Assembly (NCBI GenBank): GCA_023441055.1
Contig: JAEZQY010000050.1
Coordinates: 34,446 to 98,445, forward strand
Direction: 5' to 3'
Length of the DNA stretch: 64,000 nt
Origin: Bacillota bacterium
Lineage (GTDB): Bacteria; Bacillota; Bacilli; Paenibacillales; UBA4045
Positions within the stretch are counted from its first letter, which is position 1. Each line of letters starts with the position of its first letter. Below the pieces are notes generated by a model. The model saw nothing but the letters and a program-made list of their open reading frames with translations. It was not told the origin of the DNA and did not search any database. The translations under genes and the position numbers were made by a program. Shown here piece after piece: positions 8,251 through 15,654 of the stretch.

Positions 8251-8737
8251 GAGCGGCTTCCTCCAGTCGCTTAATCAGCTTGCGCAGCTCGGCCAGCTCT
8301 GCGCTAAGGTCAGAAATTCGCTCACTTAGCGCTTGCTTCGTCTCCGCTGCAGTACTGAGCGAATCGCCAGCTAGTGACATCTCTTCCTTCACAGCGGTGA
8401 GCTCATCTTCGACGGCAGTGAATTGTTGATTCAGCGCCAGCGCATTAGTCTGCTGATCGTCCAGCACGGCCTTCAGCGTTGTTAGTTGTTCACTTAGCTT
8501 CTCAAGCTCAATCTGATTCGTCTGTGTAATGGTGGTTAGTTGGTGTTGAATATCTTGTACATAGTTGCGCGCGAGCACGAAGCCCCCATATGCAATCAAC
8601 CCCCATATGATCACGATCCCCGAGATCATAAGGATACGTACCCATCGTTTCATTCCTTTGTTGATACGCTTGCCTGTAGTTTGTTCGCCTCTAGTTCGTG
8701 TCATGGTAGATTTCGACTCGTAGGCCAGGTTATCCAT
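8240..8737 (-). CDS. Single-pass membrane coiled-coil protein
   Basis: About 165 residues: a short basic cytoplasmic part rich in T, R and K, one transmembrane helix (RILMISGIVIIWGLIAYGGF), then a roughly 110-residue extracytoplasmic heptad-rich coiled coil (LEKLSEQLTTLKAVLDDQQT and onwards, ending ELRKLIKRLEEA). No enzyme motif is present. ATG 8737 is chosen over the ATG at 8758 because GGAGAGGA sits eight bases before it. The 11-base overlap with the glycosidase gene suggests a structural or spacing partner for that enzyme. I do not recognise a named family. Confidence 0.7.
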   Translation of the reverse strand: MDNLAYESKSTMTRTRGEQTTGKRINKGMKRWVRILMISGIVIIWGLIAYGGFVLARNYVQDIQHQLTTITQTNQIELEKLSEQLTTLKAVLDDQQTNALALNQQFTAVEDELTAVKEEMSLAGDSLSTAAETKQALSERISDLSAELAELRKLIKRLEEAARVY

Positions 8738-8867
8738 CTGCTTGTCCTCTCCATCCATGGTTGTATCTTAATATCGTATCATAGTGCCGCCTATTAATCA
8801 TAGACGCAATAATTGTATAATAGGTTGCTAGATTTAAGCAGTATGGTATCTCCAGATCCATCAGTCA

Positions 8868-8896
8868 TTGACAAATCAGAATCGTCTGTTAGATAA
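8868..8896 (+). promoter_or_regulatory. Promoter for the serC T-box leader
   Basis: TTGACA at 8868-8873 and AGATAA at 8891-8896 are separated by 17 bases, a good vegetative sigma-factor promoter placed just upstream of the leader RNA. Confidence 0.65.
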
Positions 8897-8899
8897 TGT

Positions 8900-9123
8900 C
8901 ATTAACTGAATAACGTGACTAGGCCGATGATGAGCATCCAACTCGGAGGCGTTCCCGACAAGAATGCAGCTGAAGTAGCAGCTGGTTCCTAAGTTTACCG
9001 GTCTTTCGCCCGTTATCGCGAAACCAAGCGGATCCACGCTCGTACAACGCGGCGAATCGGATCAAGTTGGGTGGCACCGCGAGCTGAGCGCTCCTCGTCC
9101 CAATCGGATGAGGGCGCTCTTTG
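8900..9123 (+). ncRNA. T-box riboswitch leader upstream of serC
   Basis: The T-box core GGGTGGCACCGCG is at 9069-9081, followed by an intrinsic terminator (GAGCGCTCCTC pairing with GAGGGCGCTC across a 13-base loop, then TTT) at 9086-9123. Upstream, GCCGATGATGAGCATCC resembles the distal part of Stem I. In this class an uncharged tRNA binds the specifier loop and the T-box, favouring the antiterminator and letting transcription enter serC. Serine is the expected amino acid given the gene controlled, but I could not fix the specifier codon by eye. Confidence 0.85.
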
Positions 9124-9163
9124 TCTATGTATCGGATTATTCATAATGAGGAGAGGATCAGGT

Positions 9164-10252
9164 ATGAGTAACAGAGTGTATAACTTCAACCCGGGACCAG
9201 CAGCATTGCCGTTGGATGTGCTCGAACAGGGGCGCGAGCAGTTCGTGGAATTCGAGGACAGCGGAATGTCGCTGATGGAGATGTCGCATCGGAGCAAGCG
9301 ATTCGAGCGATTAAATGAAGAGACGCAGCAGCAGCTACTCGAGTTGATGGAGCTGTCAGATGACTATGAGGTGCTGTTCATGGGTGGGGGAGCCAGCGCG
9401 CAATTCGCGCTTGTCCCGATGAACTTTCTGCCCGCAGGCGGTCATGCCAGCTATCTGATCACCGGTCAATTCGCAGAGAAGGCTTATGAAGAGGCGCGAT
9501 ACTACGGCAATCCGGTGCAGGCTGCTTCATCCAAGGCTGATGGGTGGAGGAGAATTCCCGGGCAGGACGAGCTGATTATTCCGCGCGATTCCGCCTATGT
9601 GCACCTTACCGCTAACAATACAATTGAGGGCTCGCAATTCGTGTCGCTGCCTGACACCGGGGGAGTCCCGCTGATCGCGGATATGACGAGCTGCATCCTC
9701 GGTCGTCGTTTCGACTACAATCAGCTGTCACTCATCTATGCAGGCGCGCAGAAGAACCTAGGTCCGGCCGGTGTGACCGTTGCAGTCATCAGGCGTGATT
9801 ATGCTCAGAAGGGGTCAGCTGATATTCCAGCCATAATGCGCTACCAAACCTATGTGAAGAACAAGTCGCTGTACAATACGCCACCGGTTCATTCGATCTA
9901 CATGGTGAAGCTGATGCTGGATTGGTATAAGCGTGAGGGTGGCATTGCGGAGTTTGAACGCCGGAATGAACGGAAGTCGCAGCTCCTCTATAATCAGATT
10001 GACAGAAGCGGCGGTTTCTATAAGGGAATCATCGACAAGCCCTACCGCTCGGTCATGAATGTCACCTGGCGGCTTGAGCAAGAGGAATTGGAGCAATTGT
10101 TCGTTCAGGATGCGAAGGAAGCGGGCTTCGTAGGACTGTCCGGCCATCGCAGTGTAGGCGGCATTCGCGCATCCGTGTACAATGCCGTTCCGGTTCAAGC
10201 CTGCGAGGCGCTAGCTGACTTCATGGGCACGTTCGCGCGCCGTTACGGCTAG
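9164..10252 (+). CDS. serC: Phosphoserine aminotransferase
   Basis: A 362-residue PLP-dependent class V aminotransferase that makes 3-phosphoserine from 3-phosphohydroxypyruvate and glutamate in serine synthesis. Diagnostic sequence: NFNPGPAALPLDVL at the N-terminus, MEMSHRSKRFE, the GGGASAQFALVPMNFL block, TANNTIEGSQF, and IYAGAQKNLGPAGVTV containing the PLP lysine; it ends with SGHRSVGGIRASVYNAV. Length matches the family. ATG 9164 follows GAGGAGAGGAT; an upstream in-frame start would translate the T-box terminator and is rejected. The only gene behind the T-box leader, so expression should rise when the matching tRNA is uncharged. Confidence 0.97.
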   Translation: MSNRVYNFNPGPAALPLDVLEQGREQFVEFEDSGMSLMEMSHRSKRFERLNEETQQQLLELMELSDDYEVLFMGGGASAQFALVPMNFLPAGGHASYLITGQFAEKAYEEARYYGNPVQAASSKADGWRRIPGQDELIIPRDSAYVHLTANNTIEGSQFVSLPDTGGVPLIADMTSCILGRRFDYNQLSLIYAGAQKNLGPAGVTVAVIRRDYAQKGSADIPAIMRYQTYVKNKSLYNTPPVHSIYMVKLMLDWYKREGGIAEFERRNERKSQLLYNQIDRSGGFYKGIIDKPYRSVMNVTWRLEQEELEQLFVQDAKEAGFVGLSGHRSVGGIRASVYNAVPVQACEALADFMGTFARRYG

Positions 10253-10288
10253 GGCTCGTTACGGAAGTTATTCCGTAACGATGCCTTA
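10250..10288 (+). repeat. 39-bp palindromic element, copy 1 (contains serC stop codon)
   Basis: The element begins with the TAG stop of serC and contains a perfect 10-bp stem (CGTTACGGAA / TTCCGTAACG, 4-base loop, 10257-10280). A second copy, 36 of 39 bases identical, lies at 25055-25093 between agaS and its downstream regulator gene. Here the hairpin may act as the serC terminator although no strong T-run follows. Confidence 0.75.
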
Positions 10289-10327
10289 ACGGATTTATCT
10301 CATGCGGTTGGGAAGGGGTGGATCCTT

Positions 10328-10387
10328 ATGATCGATGGAGCAAAATCCAAAAGAATGTCCCCTGAACGAGCGGTCAACTTATGGTAA
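10328..10387 (+). CDS. Possible 19-residue small ORF
   Basis: GGGAAGGGGTGGATC, a near match to an ideal ribosome site, stands five to ten bases before ATG 10328, which opens a 19-codon frame (MIDGAKSKRMSPERAVNLW) ending at TAA 10385. It is very basic and has no membrane segment. No clear promoter is visible and the frame is too short to judge by codon use, so this is a candidate only. The 64-bp repeats begin eight bases later. Confidence 0.3.
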   Translation: MIDGAKSKRMSPERAVNLW

Positions 10388-10394
10388 AATGAGT

Positions 10395-10557
10395 GCGATG
10401 ATTACTCAGGAAGCAAAGCTTCACAAAACTAAGCGTATGCTTTCGAAGTAGTTTTGTTGCGACGATTACTCAGGAAGCTAAGCTTCACAAAACAGAGCGT
10501 ATGCTTTCGAAGTAGTTTTGTTGCGATGATTACTCAGGAAGCAAAGCTTCACAAAAC
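10395..10557 (+). repeat. 64-bp direct repeat, 2.5 copies, leading into the aldo/keto reductase ribosome site
   Basis: Units start at 10395, 10459 and 10523; the third stops after 35 bases at 10557. The unit begins GCGATGATTACTCAGGAAGC and contains CAAAACT ... AGTTTTG arms able to pair. The truncated third copy ends just before TTTGAGGAGG, the ribosome site of the next gene. A related 1.3-copy block lies at 42223-42301 in the same position relative to another gene. Confidence 0.85.
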
Positions 10558-10576
10558 TTTGAGGAGGACGACGATC

Positions 10577-11407
10577 ATGCGCATAACGGGTATCAGGGAT
10601 ACGGTAACGCTGAATAACGGAGTAGAAATGCCGCGCCTCGGCTTCGGCGTATTCAAGATGAAGGAGGGCGAAGAGGTCGTCAGTTCTGTGAGAGCGGCTA
10701 TAGCTGCGGGCTATCGCGCGATAGACACAGCTGCTGCCTACCGGAATGAAGACGGTGTCGGGCAGGCGATTCGCGAGAGCGGCGTGCCTCGTGAGCAATT
10801 GTTCATCACGACTAAGGTATGGAACGCTGATCAAGGCTATGAATCTACTCTAGCCGCCTTCGAGGACAGCCGCCGCCGTCTCGGTCTCTCCTATCTGGAT
10901 CTCTATCTCATTCATTGGCCCGTGAAGGGCAAGTACAAGGATACATACCGCGCGCTCGAGAAGCTGTATAAGGATGGACTGGTCAGAGCGATCGGCGTCA
11001 GCAACTTCCAGACGCATCACCTCGACGACTTGGCAGATGGCACAAGCGTGGTGCCTGCGGTGAATCAGATTGAGTACCATCCGCTGCTAACCAATGAGAA
11101 GGTGAAGGCGTACTGCGATGAGAAGGGGATCAAGGTTACGGCTTGGAGTCCGCTGATGCAGGGCAACCTCGATCTGCCGCTGCTCACCGATCTGGCTGCC
11201 AAGTATGGCAAGAGTCCAGCTCAGATCGTGCTGCGCTGGGATCTGCAGAAAGGTGTCATCACCATCCCGAAGTCCAGCAATCCGGACCGTATTGCAGCGA
11301 ACACCGATTTGTACGACTTCGAGCTGTCTGCTGAGGACATCGCCGCGATTGACAGATTGAATCAGAACCGCCGCTTCGGCTCCGATCCGGATAACTTCAA
11401 TTTCTAG
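10577..11407 (+). CDS. Aldo/keto reductase
   Basis: A 276-residue NADPH-dependent oxidoreductase of the AKR superfamily (TIM barrel), closest in layout to 2,5-diketo-gluconate reductase / YtbE / YvgN types. Motifs: MPRLGFGVFKM, AIDTAAAYRNEDGVG with the catalytic Asp and Tyr, the lysine in FITTKVWN, LYLIHWPVKGKYKD with the catalytic His, IGVSNFQTHHL, and the cofactor loop VITIPKSSNPDRI. The ATG at 10577 follows GAGGAGG; longer frames upstream run through the 64-bp repeats and are rejected. It is a single-gene unit followed by a terminator. Likely substrates are aldehydes and glyoxals, by family. Confidence 0.92.
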   Translation: MRITGIRDTVTLNNGVEMPRLGFGVFKMKEGEEVVSSVRAAIAAGYRAIDTAAAYRNEDGVGQAIRESGVPREQLFITTKVWNADQGYESTLAAFEDSRRRLGLSYLDLYLIHWPVKGKYKDTYRALEKLYKDGLVRAIGVSNFQTHHLDDLADGTSVVPAVNQIEYHPLLTNEKVKAYCDEKGIKVTAWSPLMQGNLDLPLLTDLAAKYGKSPAQIVLRWDLQKGVITIPKSSNPDRIAANTDLYDFELSAEDIAAIDRLNQNRRFGSDPDNFNF

Positions 11408-11450
11408 ACGGAGTGGGTACTGCCGAATAGTTGAATAGTATACGCATGTC

Positions 11451-11483
11451 AAGAGAGGGAGCAAGTCTCCCTTTCTTTTTTTT
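11451..11483 (+). terminator. Intrinsic terminator of the aldo/keto reductase gene
   Basis: AGAGGGAG and CTCCCTTT pair across a short loop and are followed by a run of eight T. Confidence 0.85.
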
Positions 11484-11506
11484 GTCCACTATTTATTCTA
11501 GCTCCA

Positions 11507-11698
11507 AAAGTGATGCTGCGTGGTGCGATGAGAGGTAAATGTGTGCTGTAGCGTCGGAAAGTGATGCTGCAAGGCAGCTCTTCTTCACGATAGGTCAAAT
11601 CCGCAAAGCACCGGAATAGTCCGTCTCTGCCGTACTAAATGCTCCAAACTTACCTGCCACACGCGAATATTCGTTCCCCGCCGTACTAAATGCTCCAA
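11507..11698 (+). repeat. Intergenic repeats at 51-bp spacing (two motifs)
   Basis: AAAGTGATGCTGC occurs at 11507 and 11558 (51 apart) and GCCGTACTAAATGCTCCAA at 11629 and 11680 (51 apart). Sequence between the copies is not conserved. Reversed, the second motif begins GGAGCATT, like the units of the 51-bp tandem array at 38.4 kb. Apart from these motifs, the preceding terminator and the following promoter, I see nothing in the 450-base gap. Confidence 0.7.
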
Positions 11699-11777
11699 GC
11701 TGCCTCCTTCACGCCACAGTCCGTCCCCCATCCATCAAGCACCCGAAAAAATGATCCCTAATCTGAAATATGGCGCC

Positions 11778-11806
11778 TTACGCGCACGTTCATCTGTCGA
11801 TACAAT
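11778..11806 (+). promoter_or_regulatory. Putative promoter of the lplB-ytcP transporter operon
   Basis: TTACGC and TACAAT (11801-11806) are 17 bases apart, 52 bases before the lplB start. The -35 is weak, consistent with a gene set that needs activation by the YesN-type regulator downstream. Confidence 0.4.
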
Positions 11807-11857
11807 AAAGACAGCACCACAATGTAAGCACTTACTATCCAGCAGGGGGACGACCTA

Positions 11858-12829
11858 ATGAGCACGAACATCCATTCCGAACAGACAACAGCCGTCCAGC
11901 TGGTGCCGAAGCGATCCAGAGCGATGAAGCTCCTGCGGAAGCTGCTCGCGCAGCGGTATCTGCAAGTAATGGCGATCCTCGGCGTGATCTGGATGATTAT
12001 CTTCAACTATATTCCGATGTATGGCGTTATCATTGCGTTCAAGCAATATAACATTATCCGTCCAATCGCGGATGCACCTTGGATCGGGCTGGAGCACTTC
12101 CGCGCCTTCCTGGCGGATGACAACTTCTTCTATGTCATCAAGAATACGCTGGGGATCAGCTTGATCAAGCTGTTCATTGGATTCCCGCTGCCGATCATAT
12201 TCGCCTTGCTGCTCAATGAGGTGCGTCAGCTATGGTTCAAGAAGTGGATACAGACGATCACTTACTTGCCTCACTTCATCTCATGGGTTGTGCTCGGCGG
12301 CATACTAATGACCTGGTTGTCTGATGTGGGGATCGTGAACGCGCTGCTCATGAAGCTGGGCTTCATCGAAGAACCGATCTATTATCTGGCGGAGCCAAGC
12401 TACTTTTGGACGATTGTGATCACGTCAGATATATGGAAGGAGCTGGGATGGTCAGCGATCATCTATCTGGCCGCGATAGCGGGTGTATCGCCGGAGCTGT
12501 ATGAAGCGGCGACGATCGATGGCGCGAGCCGATTCCAGAAGATGTGGAATATTACGCTTCCTTCGATCAAGGGCACGATTACGATCTTATTCATCCTGGC
12601 TGTGAGCGCGGTGCTCAATTCGAATTTCGATCAGATACTGGTGCTCCGCAACCCGCTCAATGAGAGCGCGAGCAATGTCATTGACATCTATGTGTATCAT
12701 ACCGGGATCGCGTCCGCTAGATATTCTTACGCGGCAGCTATCGGATTGATGAAGTCGGTGATCGCGGTGATTCTCCTCGTGATTGCGAACGGGGTTATGA
12801 AGCGGCTGAATAATTCATCCTTATTTTAA
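11858..12829 (+). CDS. lplB: Carbohydrate ABC transporter permease (LplB family)
   Basis: A 323-residue inner-membrane permease of the MalF/LplB type. After a basic cytoplasmic N-terminus, six or so membrane helices follow; the opening block MAILGVIWMIIFNYIPMYGV and AFKQYNIIRPIADAPWIGLE are characteristic of LplB. The EAA loop, where the ATPase docks, is ELYEAATIDGASRFQKMWNI. AGGGGG precedes the ATG. It pairs with the next gene; the ATPase is not encoded here, as usual for this family, which shares an MsmX-type ATPase encoded elsewhere. With the GH16 enzyme and the YesM/N pair downstream it probably imports oligosaccharides from a beta-glucan. Confidence 0.93.
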   Translation: MSTNIHSEQTTAVQLVPKRSRAMKLLRKLLAQRYLQVMAILGVIWMIIFNYIPMYGVIIAFKQYNIIRPIADAPWIGLEHFRAFLADDNFFYVIKNTLGISLIKLFIGFPLPIIFALLLNEVRQLWFKKWIQTITYLPHFISWVVLGGILMTWLSDVGIVNALLMKLGFIEEPIYYLAEPSYFWTIVITSDIWKELGWSAIIYLAAIAGVSPELYEAATIDGASRFQKMWNITLPSIKGTITILFILAVSAVLNSNFDQILVLRNPLNESASNVIDIYVYHTGIASARYSYAAAIGLMKSVIAVILLVIANGVMKRLNNSSLF

Positions 12830-12851
12830 TCATAGAGAGTGGGGAGTACCT

Positions 12852-13739
12852 GTGCTGCAGCTAGATCGAAGATCTTACAGTGAGGCTGTGTTCGACTACG
12901 TGATTGTCATCATCATGCTGTTCGTCTGCTTCATCACGCTATACCCAATCTGGTATGTACTGATCAATTCGCTTAATGAGGGTACGGACGCGCTGCGCGG
13001 CGGCATCTACTTCTGGCCTCGCGTGTTCAGTCTAGACAGCTATGTAGCGGTCTTCAATAACCCCGGCATTATGCGTTCCATGGGTGTTACGGTAGCGAAG
13101 ACGCTGATCGGGACATTCGTCCATGTGTTCTTCACAGCCATGGTCGCGTACTCCTTCTCACGCAGGGAGCTGATCGGCAAGAACATCTATATGTTCATCG
13201 GCACGATCACGCTGTTCTTCGGCGGCGGTCTCATTCCGTACTATCTGCTCATTCGTGATTTGGGGCTGCTCGATAATTTCCTGGTATACATTATCCCGGC
13301 TATGTTCAACTTCTTCGACCTGATTATCTTCGTCGCGTTCTTCCGCGAGATTCCAGCCGGTCTGGAGGAGGCAGCCAAGATTGACGGGGCGAATGACTTC
13401 AGCATCTTCGTGCGTGTCATTATCCCTACATCTATGCCGGTTATCGCGACGATCGCGCTGTTCCACGGTGTGTATCAATGGAATGATTACTTCACCGGAA
13501 TGATCTATATTAACAATCCGGATATGCAGCCGATTCAGACCTTCCTGTACCGTGTAGTGGCCCAGTCCAGCTCGAATCTGATGATGGCGAATGTGCCTGG
13601 CGGCGTGAATCGTTCCGTCACGTCGCAATCGATCAAGCTGGCGACGATGGTCGTCACGACATTGCCAATTGTGTTCGTCTATCCGTTCCTGCAGAAGTAC
13701 TTCGTCAAGGGTATGATGATCGGTTCGATCAAGGGTTGA
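12852..13739 (+). CDS. ytcP: Carbohydrate ABC transporter permease (YtcP/LplC family)
   Basis: A 295-residue permease of the MalG type. It begins with a membrane helix containing LFVCFITLYPIWYVLINSLN, has the periplasm-facing GGIYFWPRVFSLDSY block, and the EAA loop GLEEAAKIDGANDFSIF. The C-terminus PFLQKYFVKGMMIGSIKG is the standard ending of this family. Translation starts at GTG 12852 behind GTGGGGAGT, 22 bases after the lplB stop, so the two form one transcript and one heterodimeric channel. Confidence 0.93.
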   Translation: MLQLDRRSYSEAVFDYVIVIIMLFVCFITLYPIWYVLINSLNEGTDALRGGIYFWPRVFSLDSYVAVFNNPGIMRSMGVTVAKTLIGTFVHVFFTAMVAYSFSRRELIGKNIYMFIGTITLFFGGGLIPYYLLIRDLGLLDNFLVYIIPAMFNFFDLIIFVAFFREIPAGLEEAAKIDGANDFSIFVRVIIPTSMPVIATIALFHGVYQWNDYFTGMIYINNPDMQPIQTFLYRVVAQSSSNLMMANVPGGVNRSVTSQSIKLATMVVTTLPIVFVYPFLQKYFVKGMMIGSIKG

Positions 13740-13847
13740 TTCGCGAGTCGTCTCTCGGTCCTGCGCAGACGAGTGGACGAGCGCTTATCATAGATAGCTT
13801 GAAGCATGTAAGCCAATTTTTATCTTGAACAGAAAAGGGGTTAATCC

Positions 13848-15554
13848 ATGAATAAGCATGTGCTCAAGAGTGCTCTAATGCTGGCCATCAGCTTGATGCT
13901 TGTCTTCACAGTAGTCGCGTGTTCGTCTGGCAATAATTCGAAGGGCAATAATTCATCCACTGATACGAGTCAAAATACGGATAAAGCCGCGAATCAATCG
14001 AGCGGCAATGACAATGATACAGTCGACGGACCATCGAACTGGCAATCCGACACCTCTCCCATCACATTCGATTGGTACCTGAATTTCTCATGGTTCCCGA
14101 ATAAGTGGGGCGTGGACCCAACCTCGCAATATGTAACCGCTAAGACTGGCGTTGATATCAACTTCATCGTGCCGGCAGGCAATGAGAATGAGAAGCTGAA
14201 TACGATGATCGCATCTGGCACGCTGCCTGACTTCCTAACGATCGGCTGGTGGGAGGATGGCGTGAAGTCGATGATCGAAGGCGACCTCGTGCTGCCGCTC
14301 AATGAACTGGCTGATCAGTATGATCCTTACTTCTTCGAGGTAGCCGACTCTGCGAAGATGAGCTGGTATACCCAAGAAGACGGCAATGTGTACGGTTATC
14401 CGAACGCATCGTCCTCGCCGAAGGACTTCGAGAAGTACGGCGATCTGTATGTGTCGAATCAGACGTTCCTGGTCCGTAAGGATATGTATGAGGCAATTGG
14501 CAGCCCGGATATGCGTACGCCGGAAGGCTTCCTGAACGCGCTGCGGCTAGCTAAGGAGAAGTTCCCGACGGTTAACGGGCAACCGCTGATTCCGCTGGGC
14601 GTGCATGAGTTCGGCGAGACCGGCAACTCCTCCTTCGAGGGCTACCTGCACAACTTCCTGTCTATTCCGTATGATATCGATGGCAAGCTTAACGGCGTAT
14701 TCGATCGAGCCGTAGATCCAGAGAATGTGAGATGGCTGAAGACATTCAGACAGGCCAACGAGGAGAAGCTGCTTGCGAAGGATATCTTCATCGATAAGCG
14801 TCCGCAGATGGAAGAGAAGATTGCGCAAGGTCGCTATTTCGCGATGATTTACCAGCGCACAGACTTCGCGGCGCAGCAGAACGCGCTGTTCGCGAATGAT
14901 CCGAACTCGGTCTACATTGCGGTGGATGGACCATCCAATACGAACCTGGATGCGCCTAAGCTTGCGGGACCTGGCATCTCGGGGTGGACCGTTACTTTGA
15001 TCTCCAAGAATGTGAAGGATAAGGAGCGGGCCATTAAATTCCTCAGCTACCTGATTAGCGAGGAAGGTCAGAAGGATCTGTATCTCGGAGAGAAGGGCTT
15101 CAGTTACGACACGATCGATGGCCGAGATCAATTCAAGCCGGAGGCGCTGCAGCTGCTGCAGACAGACCGCAATGAATTCGATAGAGTATATGGCTCCTCG
15201 TATACATTCTGGATGCTGATGGATACGAATATGGAGATGCAATGGAAGCCAGACAGCGTGACTCCGTTCAAGGAGCTGGAGGATTGGACGCGAGGCAAGA
15301 CGGTCAGCTACTCCCAATATGACAATATTGACCCGCCGGGTAATTCAGAGGAGGGCATTGCGCTCGGGAAGATCAAGGAGCTGTGGGGCAAGGCGCTGCC
15401 TGCTATGCTGCTAGCGGAGACAGAAGCCAAGTTCGATCAGGTGCTGCAAGACTTCATTCAAGACCGCGACGACGCAGGCCATGCGAAGGTAGTCGAGTAT
15501 CAACAGGTGAAGTATGAGGAGAATGTGAAGAAGCTGGCTGAGTTTCTGAAATAG
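13848..15554 (+). CDS. Extracellular solute-binding lipoprotein of a carbohydrate ABC transporter
   Basis: A 568-residue lipoprotein (LplA/YtcQ-like, family 1 binding proteins). Signal peptide with lipobox TVVACSS, lipidated at Cys25, then a Ser/Asn/Thr-rich tether to about residue 60. The mature domain starts PITFDWYLNFSWF and has the typical hinge and ligand lobes (GTLPDFLTIGWW; TPEGFLNALRLAKEKFP). Length of 550-570 residues is usual for the family partnering LplB and YtcP. It should capture an oligosaccharide outside the membrane and hand it to the two permeases upstream. A 108-base gap and its own strong ribosome site (AAAAGGGG) suggest higher expression than the permeases. Confidence 0.92.
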   Translation: MNKHVLKSALMLAISLMLVFTVVACSSGNNSKGNNSSTDTSQNTDKAANQSSGNDNDTVDGPSNWQSDTSPITFDWYLNFSWFPNKWGVDPTSQYVTAKTGVDINFIVPAGNENEKLNTMIASGTLPDFLTIGWWEDGVKSMIEGDLVLPLNELADQYDPYFFEVADSAKMSWYTQEDGNVYGYPNASSSPKDFEKYGDLYVSNQTFLVRKDMYEAIGSPDMRTPEGFLNALRLAKEKFPTVNGQPLIPLGVHEFGETGNSSFEGYLHNFLSIPYDIDGKLNGVFDRAVDPENVRWLKTFRQANEEKLLAKDIFIDKRPQMEEKIAQGRYFAMIYQRTDFAAQQNALFANDPNSVYIAVDGPSNTNLDAPKLAGPGISGWTVTLISKNVKDKERAIKFLSYLISEEGQKDLYLGEKGFSYDTIDGRDQFKPEALQLLQTDRNEFDRVYGSSYTFWMLMDTNMEMQWKPDSVTPFKELEDWTRGKTVSYSQYDNIDPPGNSEEGIALGKIKELWGKALPAMLLAETEAKFDQVLQDFIQDRDDAGHAKVVEYQQVKYEENVKKLAEFLK

Positions 15555-15572
15555 GGCAAGGCGAATGAATGG

Positions 15573-15603
15573 CAAGAAACCCGGAATGAGTCTGGGTTTC
15601 TTG
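15573..15603 (+). terminator. Hairpin terminator between binding-protein gene and kinase gene
   Basis: CAAGAAACCC and GGGTTTCTTG form a perfect 10-bp stem, 18 bases after the binding-protein stop; the T-rich tail TTGTCTCATT is modest, so read-through into the two-component genes is plausible. Confidence 0.7.
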
Positions 15604-15654
15604 TCTCATTCCATGTACAATGACGTTAAATGGCACGCACCGGGGGTAATCATT

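Noticed and set aside
14547..15317. Antisense frame (256 codons) opposite the solute-binding protein
   Set aside because: Shadow frame inside a confident gene.
15565..15654. Thirty extra N-terminal codons for the YesM-like kinase
   Set aside because: This stretch contains the hairpin that ends the upstream operon; GTG 15655 has the proper ribosome site.
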